Origin: Pseudogracilibacillus auburnensis
Lineage (GTDB): Bacteria > Bacillota > Bacilli > Bacillales > Amphibacillaceae
Direction: 5' to 3'
NCBI RefSeq assembly: GCF_003201975.1
Contig: NZ_QJJQ01000010.1
Span: 62,001-126,000 of the forward strand
Length of the DNA: 64,000 nt
This document shows positions 8,900-17,499 of this stretch, in pieces. The first letter of the stretch is position 1; each line of letters starts with the position of its first letter. A model generated the notes under the pieces. That model ran no database searches and was not told where the DNA came from. It saw only the letters and a program-made list of their open reading frames with translations. The position numbers were made by a program, and so were the translations under genes.

Positions 8900-9038
8900 G
8901 AGGCTGGGACAAAAGTGTTTTCACCAAAGAAAAGTCCGAACAATGGTAGCTGCATGCAACCCGCTCTGGAAATATACTTCGCTAAGGTTATGCATTGTTC
9001 GTCTTTAGATTTTGTCGTTACAGTTATGTCCTAGCCTC
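8900..9038. repeat. MITE-like intergenic repeat with GAGGCTGGGACA termini
   Basis: The left end reads GAGGCTGGGACAAAAG. The right end, reverse complemented, reads GAGGCTAGGACATAAC, giving imperfect terminal inverted repeats of about 15 bp around roughly 139 bp without coding capacity. Internal sequence following the left end (TTTTCACCAAAGAAAA, then CGAACAATGGTAG) reappears at the right end of the element at 39565-39946. It lies between the binding-protein and permease genes of the MurNAc importer. Confidence 0.6.
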
Positions 9039-9177
9039 ATTACTTTCTCACTTTCAACGAATACATATAAATATGTAGTAATATTGATAAGTACATTGAA
9101 AGTAGTTTTTTCTATCGTTCAACTATTTTGCATATTTTTAGAATGCTGTTGAAATTTCATCTTTGAAAAACTATAGG

Positions 9178-9203
9178 AAGGGTCAGAAAATTTTCTGACC
9201 CTT
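9178..9203 (-). terminator. 26-bp perfect palindrome downstream of the binding-protein gene
   Basis: Bases 9178-9203 form a perfect palindrome (AAGGGTCAGAAAA and its complement) 20 bp after the binding-protein stop. There is no strong T-run on the minus strand, so it may act as a partial terminator or as an mRNA-stabilising stem, raising the binding protein over the permeases. This is a common layout in ABC operons. Confidence 0.55.
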
Positions 9204-9222
9204 TATATATTGGAATCCATAC

Positions 9223-10518
9223 TTATTCTTTTAGTAAATCATTAACTTGTTTCTCAGCATCATTTAAAGCCTCTTGTGGGTCTTTATCATTAATCAACAC
9301 TTCAACATACGTTTCGTTTAAAATTTCATTAATTTGGTTCGCTTCTGCGATAGGTGGTGACATATCGATTGCTTTTTCAATATCAATTGCAGAATAGTAT
9401 AATCCTTTTTCTTCTGGGTCATCTGAATCTTCACCTGATTGGAAAAGCTCATTATCAGCAGCTTCTTTGTTCCCAGGTAAAATTGGTACTAACTTTGAGA
9501 ACTCTAACTGATTATCTACATTAGTAATAAATTCAACAAATTCAACAGCTAATTCTTTGTTTTCACTTTGATTAGATACGACCAAGTTTTGAATAGCAGA
9601 ATACAATGTTCCTTCACTTCCTACTATACCTGGAGCTGCTGCTGACTTTTCATACATTTCAGGAGATAAATCGTTAACTTGTCTGTAGAGCTGTGGCCCA
9701 GAAACCCACCACGCTAACTTTCCTTCCACATACCATTCTTTTGCTAAACTACCATCGAGCAAGAGGTCTTCAGGAATTAATCCTTTATCAAAGTATTCTT
9801 TTCGCTCTTTTAACAATTCGACTGCTTCAGGGGTATTAAATGCCGCTGAAGATCCATCTTCAGCAATTAAGTCAATACCCATGGTAGGGAATAAAATCCA
9901 TAAGTCTTGCCATGCTGTCGTTGTATAACCACCCGCAATTGCACCAGTTTTATCATAGATTTTTTCTGACATCTCCCATGCTTCATCCACAGTCGTAGGA
10001 GGATTTTCTATTCCTACTTCTTCTAAAATTTCAGTGTTATATAAAATTCCACCAGAAGTGAAATACCAAGGTACAGCATAGACAGTACCATCAACAGCCC
10101 CCGAGGTCCAAAGTCCTTCTGGGTATCTATCTTTAAAGTCTGCTGCTTCATCCATATTTAATAATGCATCAACACCAGCTAACTTCTTCGTAAATCTTGG
10201 ATTTAAGTTTACAACATCCGACATATTACCAGCCGAAGCTTCTGTTAATGTTTTTCTTTCAATTTCTTTAGCTGGTACATCTTCCCACTTTACTTTCGCT
10301 CCTGGATATTCCTCTTCAAATGCTTCAATCATTCCGTTAATGTAATCATCAAAAGTGGGACTTAACTCCATCGTGTTAAATACAATTTCACCAGTAAGAT
10401 CCCCGCTATCTGATGATGTTCCTTCCGTTGATGTCCCATCTTTCGATTGTTTCTCACTACATGCACCTAGTACTCCAATTACAACTAATGTTATTAATAA
10501 CATCCAAATCCTTTTCAT
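9223..10518 (-). CDS. extracellular solute-binding lipoprotein (sugar family 1) of the MurNAc island
   Basis: The 431-residue protein begins MKRIWMLL and has a lipobox LGAC with the lipidated Cys at residue 20, followed by a Ser/Thr/Gly-rich linker and a type I sugar-binding fold of normal length. The ATG at 10518 is chosen because GGGGG lies 8 nt upstream; a TTG five codons earlier falls inside that site. It would capture the saccharide outside the membrane and deliver it to the two permeases that follow. Its position directly after amiE and murQ indicates a MurNAc-containing ligand, by inference. Confidence 0.85.
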   Translation of the reverse strand: MKRIWMLLITLVVIGVLGACSEKQSKDGTSTEGTSSDSGDLTGEIVFNTMELSPTFDDYINGMIEAFEEEYPGAKVKWEDVPAKEIERKTLTEASAGNMSDVVNLNPRFTKKLAGVDALLNMDEAADFKDRYPEGLWTSGAVDGTVYAVPWYFTSGGILYNTEILEEVGIENPPTTVDEAWEMSEKIYDKTGAIAGGYTTTAWQDLWILFPTMGIDLIAEDGSSAAFNTPEAVELLKERKEYFDKGLIPEDLLLDGSLAKEWYVEGKLAWWVSGPQLYRQVNDLSPEMYEKSAAAPGIVGSEGTLYSAIQNLVVSNQSENKELAVEFVEFITNVDNQLEFSKLVPILPGNKEAADNELFQSGEDSDDPEEKGLYYSAIDIEKAIDMSPPIAEANQINEILNETYVEVLINDKDPQEALNDAEKQVNDLLKE

Positions 10519-10669
10519 TTGTAATTCCCCCAATAGATTTTTAGATAAGTTATGTACTTCTATTAACCTTTAGTATGATCACCACCTTCATCATGTGAAA
10601 TAATAAAATAGGACATAGATTCATTGTCATTTAACAAATTCAATTAGTAGATATTCCATTTTTGAAAAA

Positions 10670-11566
10670 TTAAGCTTTGTTCAATTCATTCAATGCCTTC
10701 ACAAAGTTTCCTCGATGTTTTTCCATTATAGCTCTTGTTTCTTCCACTTCCGTACCAAACATTAGTATCAAAATAGCTATTTGAGTATCTCCATTAGCCT
10801 TTTCATTTGCCTTCTGGGCTGTCTCTATATCTACACCTGTTAATTCTGTAATAATAGAAACTGCACGCTTTCTTAATTTTTCATTTGTTGCTTGAAGATT
10901 GATCATCAAATTTTCATATACTTTTCCCGTTTTAATCATTGTTACAGTGGATAACATATTTAAAACCATTTTTTGTGCAGTACCTGCTTTTAAACGAGTA
11001 GATCCTGTCACCACTTCTGCACCTACTGGAAGTTCAATCGGCACATCTACCACCTTAGATAATTCAGTATTTTCATTACAAGAAATTCCGACTGTCTTGG
11101 CACCAAGTTGTTTTGCTTCTCGAATTGCTCCTAAAACATACGGTGTTCTTCCACTCGAAGCAATACCTATAACAACATCTCCCGACTTTACATACTTCTG
11201 CACATCTTGCATACCTAATTCTGGACTATCTTCGGCATTTTCAATCGCCTCACGTAATGCTTTATCCCCTCCCGCTATCACTCCTTTGATTAATTCCGGT
11301 GATACGCCAAAGGTAGGTGGACATTCAGACGCATCTAAAACTCCTAGTCTTCCACTAGTTCCAGCACCAAAGTAGACGACATGACTACCTGCTTCGATTG
11401 CTTTCACCATGACTTCAATGGCCTTCTCTATTTGAGGTAATGCTTTTTCAACAACGTAAGGTACTTTTTTATCCTGTTCATTGATCAGATGAATTATTTC
11501 CTGTATCGAGTTTTGGTGTAAATTGTTCGATTCTGTATTTCTCATTTCTGTTAACATTTTTTTCAT
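10670..11566 (-). CDS. murQ: N-acetylmuramic acid 6-phosphate etherase, copy 2
   Basis: This complete 298-residue MurQ converts MurNAc-6-P to GlcNAc-6-P plus D-lactate. The SIS domain carries GAGTSGRLGVLDASE (67-81), with E81 at the position of the catalytic E83 of the E. coli enzyme, and E112 in the AIENAED block. The C-terminal helical part is intact (TQIAILI near 275). A GGAAGG site precedes the ATG by 8 nt. It lies 87 bp behind amiE. The copy at 1-737 is nearly identical. It acts on the product of the MurK-type kinase encoded upstream. Confidence 0.95.
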   Translation of the reverse strand: MKKMLTEMRNTESNNLHQNSIQEIIHLINEQDKKVPYVVEKALPQIEKAIEVMVKAIEAGSHVVYFGAGTSGRLGVLDASECPPTFGVSPELIKGVIAGGDKALREAIENAEDSPELGMQDVQKYVKSGDVVIGIASSGRTPYVLGAIREAKQLGAKTVGISCNENTELSKVVDVPIELPVGAEVVTGSTRLKAGTAQKMVLNMLSTVTMIKTGKVYENLMINLQATNEKLRKRAVSIITELTGVDIETAQKANEKANGDTQIAILILMFGTEVEETRAIMEKHRGNFVKALNELNKA

Positions 11567-11653
11567 TCGTTGTTCCTTCCCTCATTCCTACAATAAAGTA
11601 AAGAGTGTATTTTACCTTATTACGTACGATTCATTTATTTCCAAATTTGTGCT

Positions 11654-12679
11654 TTACTTTTTCACGAATTCACGATATATCATTGTGTGGAGTTCCTTTC
11701 TGAATTTTCGCATTTGATGGTCTCTTCCAAAATGAACAATATTTGTAAGCAACACTACTGATAACTTTTCAATGGGATCTATCCACACACTTGTTCCAGT
11801 AAAGCCAGTATGCCCAAATGATCCTCTTGACCATCGTTTACCGCAGGTCAGCTCTTTTTCAGTGTCATTTAAAACCTCAAATCCTAACCCGCGATTTCCT
11901 ACTATGTTTTCCACCGCTAAGCGCATTGTTTCCTTTGATAAAACAGATTGGCTCTCAGGATATAACCAGTAATTCGCAAATGCGGATACATCTTTTGCAG
12001 TAGAAAACAATCCAGCACTTCCACATACACCGCCAAGTTGGTAAGCTTTTTCATCGTGTACCTCTCCGTGGATATATTCTCCTTCAAACATTTCAGTTGC
12101 AGCAATCTGGTTTAACTTATCAGGACTAGGTCGATACTGTGTATTTTTCATTTTCCATGGATCAAATAGATATTTCTGTGTAAAACGGTCTAGTCCCATC
12201 CCAGATATTTTTTCTATTATCCTTCCTAACAAAATCATTCCTACATCACTATAGTTCACTTTCGATCCGGGGTCATGAATTAATTTCGTTTGAATAATAT
12301 CTGATATAACATCCCTTTGGTCATTTCTATTTTTGTAAGGTAAGTCTGCTGGTAACCCTGATGTATGTTGTAATAAATGTCTTATACGTACATTCGAATA
12401 TTGGAAATTCTCTATATACTTTTCAACCTTGTCATCTATACTTAATTCTTTTTCTTCATGTAATAATAATATAGATGGGAGTGTTGCTATTACTTTCGTT
12501 AGGCTTGCCAGGTCAAACAACGTATCGGTAAATACGTTGATATCTTTATTATTATTATCTTTAAAAGAACCATAACTTTTTAAAAACTTCATTTCACCAT
12601 CCTTTTGAATTAATAATACAGCTGCCGGCATCTTATTTTGGTTTATTAATTTTTCAATATATGTACTATACATATTCAA
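11654..12679 (-). CDS. amiE: N-acetylmuramyl-L-alanine amidase of beta-lactamase fold, no signal peptide
   Basis: AmiE hydrolyses the amide between MurNAc and L-Ala. The 341-residue protein has S59-L-T-K62, Y143-S-D145 and H290-T-G, and AmiE-type segments YQLGGVCGSAGLFSTA (213-228) and GHTGFTGTSVWIDP. The B. subtilis protein has an export signal. This one starts MNMYSTYIEK with no hydrophobic leader and should be cytoplasmic. It is the first gene after the operator/promoter at 12828-12887. TTG at 12679 and ATG at 12673 are both possible starts, and the ribosome binding site (GAGTGAGTG) is weak. A remnant of a second amiE lies at 799-910. Confidence 0.85.
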   Translation of the reverse strand: MNMYSTYIEKLINQNKMPAAVLLIQKDGEMKFLKSYGSFKDNNNKDINVFTDTLFDLASLTKVIATLPSILLLHEEKELSIDDKVEKYIENFQYSNVRIRHLLQHTSGLPADLPYKNRNDQRDVISDIIQTKLIHDPGSKVNYSDVGMILLGRIIEKISGMGLDRFTQKYLFDPWKMKNTQYRPSPDKLNQIAATEMFEGEYIHGEVHDEKAYQLGGVCGSAGLFSTAKDVSAFANYWLYPESQSVLSKETMRLAVENIVGNRGLGFEVLNDTEKELTCGKRWSRGSFGHTGFTGTSVWIDPIEKLSVVLLTNIVHFGRDHQMRKFRKELHTMIYREFVKK

Positions 12680-12827
12680 TCACTCACTCTATTCATATTT
12701 CTTAAAATACCTAGATATAGAACTCACTTTTAATTAGATGTCGCGCGAAAGCCTTTTCATTGATTCCAAAAAAATATACGGACCAATTTGAAATAACTTC
12801 TAAAAAAAGCTACTTATTTTGTCGTTT

Positions 12828-12887
12828 ATTATAATATTTTTGATTTTTTTTGTCAATAAAATATAATATTTATAGAAATATTATTTC
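12828..12887 (-). promoter_or_regulatory. amiE-murQ promoter with upstream MurR-type operator
   Basis: On the minus strand there is a perfect TTGACA (12851-12856), a 17-bp spacer and a perfect TATAAT (12828-12833). The palindrome GAAATAATATTTC (12875-12887) lies 18 bp upstream of the -35. The block is conserved with the copy at 1006-1065, while flanking bases have diverged, which points to function. A binding site for MurR is the simplest reading. Confidence 0.75.
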
Positions 12888-12924
12888 ATTCATTATAAAA
12901 AAATATTGTTTTCGTAGAACAATA

Positions 12925-13800
12925 TCAATTTTTCTTCGTTGTTTTTCCATTTAAAAAAGAAATAGCCTCTCTCGTTTCATCCAAATATTTAATCGTATCT
13001 TCATAATCTTCTGACGCTAAGCACATAAATAAAATATCAATAATATGCAATTGAGCAATCCGAGAAGATGTTGCCCCGCTTCGAAATGTCGCCTCTTTGG
13101 AAGTAGATGTATATAAATTAATATCAGCAATATTCGTGACTGGAGAATGACCATATTTAGTAATGCTTATTGTTTTTACTTGTTTACTTTTGGCTAATTT
13201 TAGAAGTTTTACTACTTCTTCTGTATGTCCCGAAAAAGATATTCCGACTACGACATCCTCTTTCCCTTTTGTCGCAATGGCTGTTGCTGCTAAATGAATA
13301 TCAGGATAAAATACCGCATTTTTATCAATTCGGGTAAACTTTTGTTCTGCATCTTGTGCTGCGATAGTCGATGCTCCAAAGCCAATAAATACAATTGACT
13401 TCGCATTAATTAACGCTTTTACGGCATTTTTCATTTCTGACACACTTGTAATGTCAGCTGTTTCTTTGATCGTTTGAATCGTATTCGATGTTACTTTTTC
13501 AATTATATTTGAATAACTTTCATTCGGTTCTATGTCTCGGTAGCCAACATCTTCTGGGTCACTTTGTAAATCGCCGGCAACCCGAATTTTTAATTCTTGA
13601 AATCCAGAAAAACCAAGGGATTTACATAAACGCATTACTGCCGCACTACTCGTTTCACTTTTTTCGCCTAATGTCATGGAAGTTAGTAAGATTGCCTCTT
13701 TTGGATTTTCCAAAATGTATTTTGCAATTTTTTTCTCTGATGGCGGTAGGCTATGAATCATTTCCTTTAAAACGATTAATCCACCTTTAATATGTGACAT
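12925..13800 (-). CDS. murR: RpiR/MurR-family transcriptional regulator
   Basis: The 291-residue protein has an N-terminal RpiR-type helix-turn-helix (about 1-77, with TSSAAVMRLCKSLGFSGFQELK) and a C-terminal SIS sugar-phosphate-binding domain (about 125-260, with VFIGFGAS and GISFSGHTEEV). MurR proteins repress MurNAc genes and are relieved by MurNAc-6-P or a related ligand. The ATG at 13800 lies 8 nt after AAAGG; GTG at 13809 is possible. It follows the kinase gene by 15 bp and precedes the promoter that bears the shared palindrome. Confidence 0.85.
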   Translation of the reverse strand: MSHIKGGLIVLKEMIHSLPPSEKKIAKYILENPKEAILLTSMTLGEKSETSSAAVMRLCKSLGFSGFQELKIRVAGDLQSDPEDVGYRDIEPNESYSNIIEKVTSNTIQTIKETADITSVSEMKNAVKALINAKSIVFIGFGASTIAAQDAEQKFTRIDKNAVFYPDIHLAATAIATKGKEDVVVGISFSGHTEEVVKLLKLAKSKQVKTISITKYGHSPVTNIADINLYTSTSKEATFRSGATSSRIAQLHIIDILFMCLASEDYEDTIKYLDETREAISFLNGKTTKKN

Positions 13801-13815
13801 ATTTCTCACCTTTTC

Positions 13816-14802
13816 CTATTGTGATTTATTGTTGAATGATTGAATTAATTGATCAATGATCTTATTATCCAAATTCAATTGTTGCTGGGACAATGCTTTA
13901 ATGACAGACCCTCCGATTGGAGGCATTTTCGGTAAACTAGTTGTTATAGGATAGCGATCTTCTAGTTGCTTTTGGATTAATGATGGTAAAACTTCCCTAT
14001 CTGTAAATACTCCACCGCATAATACTGCTTGAACTTGTTCTTCGTTAAATAATCGTCGATAAACGGTCACAAGAGCATGGCATATTTCTTCAACGACATC
14101 GTGTATAATCTGTTCGGCTACTAAATCATTTCGTTTATATGCTTGGAAAATAATCTTTGATAGTGGAGAAACCTTTTCTTTCGGTTGTTTAGCATGATAT
14201 ATTTTTTCAATTAGATTTCTACCATTTGTTACTTGAAAATAGGATAATAAAAGGTCGGTTAATATGGTCGGTTCTGCTCTACCATCTTCACTTTTCAAAA
14301 CAGCCATAATCCCACGTCTACCAATATCATAACCACTACCTTCATCACCGAATAAATAACCCCATCCACCTACACGGTGTTCCTCCCCTTCTGCATTTAT
14401 TCCATAACAGATGGATCCAGTTCCAGCTATTTGAACGATTCCTGGCTGGCCATATGTCCCCGAATATAGCGCATTCATTGAATCGGGCTCAACTTGAACT
14501 TTCATATTTGTAGGGACAATGACTTGTAATAGTTGTTCCATCTTTAGTCGAGTTTGATAGTGACCTACACCAGACATACCTGCATAAAGACTTTCGACTT
14601 TCATCATAGCTTCAGGAGCTTGATCATTTAATTGTTCAAGTAATTGGTTGAATCTATTTTTAAGTTCATTAGGTTCTACTACGTTTGGATTCGTAGCACC
14701 TGTTGTTGCTGAAGCGATTATTGTTCCACTTATATCAACAAGAACAGCAACCGTTTTCGTACCTCCTCCATCTATTGCGACTACATATTCCATATTGTTC
14801 AT
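13816..14802 (-). CDS. murK: BadF/BadG-family sugar kinase, probable MurNAc/GlcNAc kinase
   Basis: The 328-residue ATPase has the N-terminal phosphate loop AIDGGGTKT (9-17), a second phosphate motif QIAGTGSI and the adenosine-side CGGVF segment typical of N-acetylglucosamine-kinase-like proteins. MurK phosphorylates MurNAc and GlcNAc at C6. A kinase is needed here because the ABC importer, unlike a PTS, delivers unphosphorylated sugar. The gene opens the island, with AAAGGATG before the ATG and a TATAAT about 30 bp further upstream. It is followed at once by murR. Confidence 0.85.
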   Translation of the reverse strand: MNNMEYVVAIDGGGTKTVAVLVDISGTIIASATTGATNPNVVEPNELKNRFNQLLEQLNDQAPEAMMKVESLYAGMSGVGHYQTRLKMEQLLQVIVPTNMKVQVEPDSMNALYSGTYGQPGIVQIAGTGSICYGINAEGEEHRVGGWGYLFGDEGSGYDIGRRGIMAVLKSEDGRAEPTILTDLLLSYFQVTNGRNLIEKIYHAKQPKEKVSPLSKIIFQAYKRNDLVAEQIIHDVVEEICHALVTVYRRLFNEEQVQAVLCGGVFTDREVLPSLIQKQLEDRYPITTSLPKMPPIGGSVIKALSQQQLNLDNKIIDQLIQSFNNKSQ

Positions 14803-15320
14803 CCTTTGTAAAGATATCTAGTTGAATTATATACTACAATCTGTCTAAAATGCTAGCCTATTGTAAGAAAAATTGAAATAGATCTATATGCTTAGTTAAA
14901 AAGTCAACTAGAATGGATGTTCATTCATTTTCAGCTGTATTCTTAGTCTTTCATAGGCACCGTTTCTATTTGAAATGTCTTTTTGTAATGACTTTTTACA
15001 TATTGAATGGGTAATTAAAATGAATACATGATGATATTTCAACTTGGGGGAAAAATGTAGTGTAAAGTGATAGGTTGGTTTTTTTACTACGTAAGAAGAA
15101 GTGCAACGGAGGAGGTTCCTTCGTGAAATGAAGCATAGGGAAACAAGGGGTTAGCATTTTGTTCAAACGTTTGATTGAATTTCTTTACATATCCATCACT
15201 ATATATTACGTTGCATTAATCCTTTTTTCGGATGCTAAACTCGGCTAAATAAATATGTGTTGAAAATAAAAATAAACCACTCCATGTACATCTGCCCATG
15301 GAGTGGATTAAATGATGCTT
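14803..15320. other. intergenic region between murK and the phnD-like pseudogene
   Basis: About 500 AT-rich bases with no supported gene. A minus-strand -10-like TATAAT near 14832 could serve murK, but its -35 is poor. At 15277-15306 an inverted repeat CCACTCCATG / CATGGAGTGG, followed on the minus strand by a T-rich tract, forms a terminator for the pseudogene unit. Confidence 0.5.
15277..15306 (-). terminator. rho-independent terminator after the phnD-like pseudogene
   Basis: A perfect 10-bp stem CCACTCCATG / CATGGAGTGG with a 10-nt loop is followed on the minus strand by TTTATTTTTATTTT. It lies 15 bp beyond the pseudogene stop, so it terminated the original gene. Confidence 0.75.
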
Positions 15321-15763
15321 TTATTCTAGTAACTCTTCTAGACTCATTTGTAAAGCATCAGCGGTTTCTCTAATAACCCCATACATATCACCTGTCGCTT
15401 CAATAAATCCTCCTTGGTAACTTTCGCCTTCTAAAAATTCTTTTCATTCTGGTTGATCCTTCATATTATAGAACGCTTTATCTACCGCTTGTTTAAAGCT
15501 TTCTGGTAATTCACTTTGAACCGCTTTAGATCCCGGTGGAATATCATCCGTTTCTGCTATCACTTTCATTGCATCTGCATGCTTATACTCTTTGTTCTCT
15601 TCTATGACAGATTCATCAATATGACTTACTGCATCAATATCTTCATTTAAAACCGAAATAATCGATGCATCATGTCCCCCAGAAAAAGTGACTGCCTCAA
15701 ATAAATTATCATATAAAAATCCATTTTGAAGTCTTTGTTCCCGAATATATTTTACTAAATGGC
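15321..15763 (-). pseudogene. truncated phosphonate/phosphite ABC binding protein (PhnD-like)
   Basis: The minus-strand translation ends ...LEELLE-stop at 15321-15323 and contains PhnD-family segments: VTFSGGHDASIISVLN, a DIDAV block and DDIPPGSKAVQSELPESFK. An in-frame TGA interrupts it just after KDQPE, where a Trp codon would be expected (PE-W-KEF). No N-terminal half, signal peptide or start is found; homology ends near 15763. It is therefore a 5'-deleted gene with an internal stop. Confidence 0.75.
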
Positions 15764-15873
15764 AATCATTATTAAATAAAATAAGGTGAAAAATAAAATA
15801 AGCTTGTCTTTCTCATATATTGTGTGGTATTTTCAAAAGGATATATGTTTTCATAACATCAAGGAGGTTACAT

Positions 15874-16773
15874 ATGAACAAAAAAATATTTATTATTGCA
15901 ATCATTACGGTAATTGGATGGGCTTCGGGATTTGCTGGTATTCGTGCTAGTTTACTTGGCGGCTTTTCTGCAGGACATTTAGTTTTGTATCGATTTTTAA
16001 TTGCTTCCCTAATATTTCTTCTCTACGCTATTTATCCTCGATCAAATTTTAAATTGCCGAAGAAAAAGGATTTCTTGTTAATCTTTAGTCTCGGGATTAT
16101 TGGCATTACTTTTTACCATTTAGGGGTTACCTTTGGGCAAGAAACTGTTTCGGCGGGAACGGCAAGCATGATCGTTGGCTCAGCCCCCATTTTCACTACA
16201 TTAATAGCTATTTTTATCTTGAAGGAAAAGATGGAGTGGTTTGGCTGGGTCGGTTTAGGTGCAGGATTTATCGGAATTTGTTTAATAACGCTCGGTTCAA
16301 CTGGGGCTACTTTTACATTATCAAAAGGATTATTGTTAGTATTTTTCGCGACGATTTCGACATCATTCTTTTTTGTGTATCAAAAGCCGCTATTTCAACG
16401 ATATCATCCGATTGAATTAACCGCCTATTTTACGTGGGCTGGGACCATTCCAATGCTCATATATCTTCCTGGACTATTTCATAATATTCAACATGCTACA
16501 TTGGAAGGAAATTTAGCAGCCATTTATGTTGGGATTGTACCGGCAGCGCTTTGTTATGCCACATGGGCAATCGCTCTTTCACTTGGAAATGTGAGCACTT
16601 TGTCTAGTATGCTCTATTTAGAACCACCTATCGCGATCATCATTGCCTGGGTTTGGTTAAATGAATTACCCAGTGTTCTGTCTATGACAGGTGGCTTTAT
16701 CGCCATTTCAAGTGTTGCAATTGTCAATATTATCGGACATCGCAAAAGGAGAGTGGAGGAAGGGGCAAGTTGA
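15874..16773 (+). CDS. EamA/DMT-superfamily transporter
   Basis: The 299-residue protein has ten predicted membrane helices in two EamA repeats, with typical signatures such as WASGFAGIRASLLGG near the N-terminus and YLEPPIAIIIAWVWLNE near the C-terminus. Members export metabolites or amino acids; the substrate cannot be told from sequence. ATG at 15874 is chosen because AAGGAGG stands 7 nt upstream; codons before it are not supported. It ends 9 bp from the convergent gene on the minus strand. Confidence 0.85.
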   Translation: MNKKIFIIAIITVIGWASGFAGIRASLLGGFSAGHLVLYRFLIASLIFLLYAIYPRSNFKLPKKKDFLLIFSLGIIGITFYHLGVTFGQETVSAGTASMIVGSAPIFTTLIAIFILKEKMEWFGWVGLGAGFIGICLITLGSTGATFTLSKGLLLVFFATISTSFFFVYQKPLFQRYHPIELTAYFTWAGTIPMLIYLPGLFHNIQHATLEGNLAAIYVGIVPAALCYATWAIALSLGNVSTLSSMLYLEPPIAIIIAWVWLNELPSVLSMTGGFIAISSVAIVNIIGHRKRRVEEGAS

Positions 16774-16782
16774 GTATGCCCC

Positions 16783-17499
16783 TTATTTTGTAATGATATC
16801 AAAAAATTCTTCATCAGCCTTTATTTTTATCTTTTTTGGCACACTTAAATACAATACTTGTTCTCCTTGTTCAAAGTTAAAATAATTACCCACATCATAA
16901 GGATGCGACGCCAAAAATTGTTTCACGGTCATATCTTTATCTATCGCCCGAAAGTAAACAGTAATATATTCCTCTTCCCCATAAAAACTCAACTGATTTC
17001 CTTCTATTGAAAGTTTTGCTAATGAGACTTGCTCTGATATATCCCGATCTAAAAATGTTGTTGGTGTTTCATATAAAATTGCTTTTACGTTCTGGTTTTG
17101 ATCGTTTCTTTCCTCTACAACGACGGGAATACTGAAATATGCATCATACATGCCAGACGTTAAAGCAATTTCTATTTCATGATTTATTGGTTCCATTTCC
17201 CACTCATCTTTTATAAATTGTTCAGGGAGCTCCCCAACTTGACCGTCTTCACCATACACAATATCATAAAGAATTGGAGCATGGACTTCTTCGATTTTTA
17301 TCGCCGCCATTTTCGGTTGAACAAATGAGAGGTAAATGACAGTCGCAAACAGTAGCACAACGATATAACTAAAAAGCACTTTATATTTTGTTTTATAAGT
17401 TAAATTTAACTTCTGATTTGAACTAAATTTTTGTATAACAAAGATAACTATAATGACGACAAATATAGCCAACACAGTGAAGGTCATGACATTGATCAT
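16783..17499 (-). CDS. uncharacterised membrane-anchored protein of the Ytr-like operon
   Basis: This 238-residue protein has two N-terminal hydrophobic helices (about 4-22 and 42-62) and a soluble, acidic extracytoplasmic domain of about 170 residues. I recognise no family. Its start overlaps the end of the permease gene by 4 bp (ATGA type), so it is translationally coupled to the ABC operon and is probably an accessory subunit of that transporter. Confidence 0.6.
   Translation of the reverse strand: MINVMTFTVLAIFVVIIVIFVIQKFSSNQKLNLTYKTKYKVLFSYIVVLLFATVIYLSFVQPKMAAIKIEEVHAPILYDIVYGEDGQVGELPEQFIKDEWEMEPINHEIEIALTSGMYDAYFSIPVVVEERNDQNQNVKAILYETPTTFLDRDISEQVSLAKLSIEGNQLSFYGEEEYITVYFRAIDKDMTVKQFLASHPYDVGNYFNFEQGEQVLYLSVPKKIKIKADEEFFDIITK

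Noticed and set aside
10899-11375. 158-residue plus-strand reading frame opposite murQ
   Set aside because: Antisense shadow of murQ; the same frame appears opposite the left murQ copy for the same reason.
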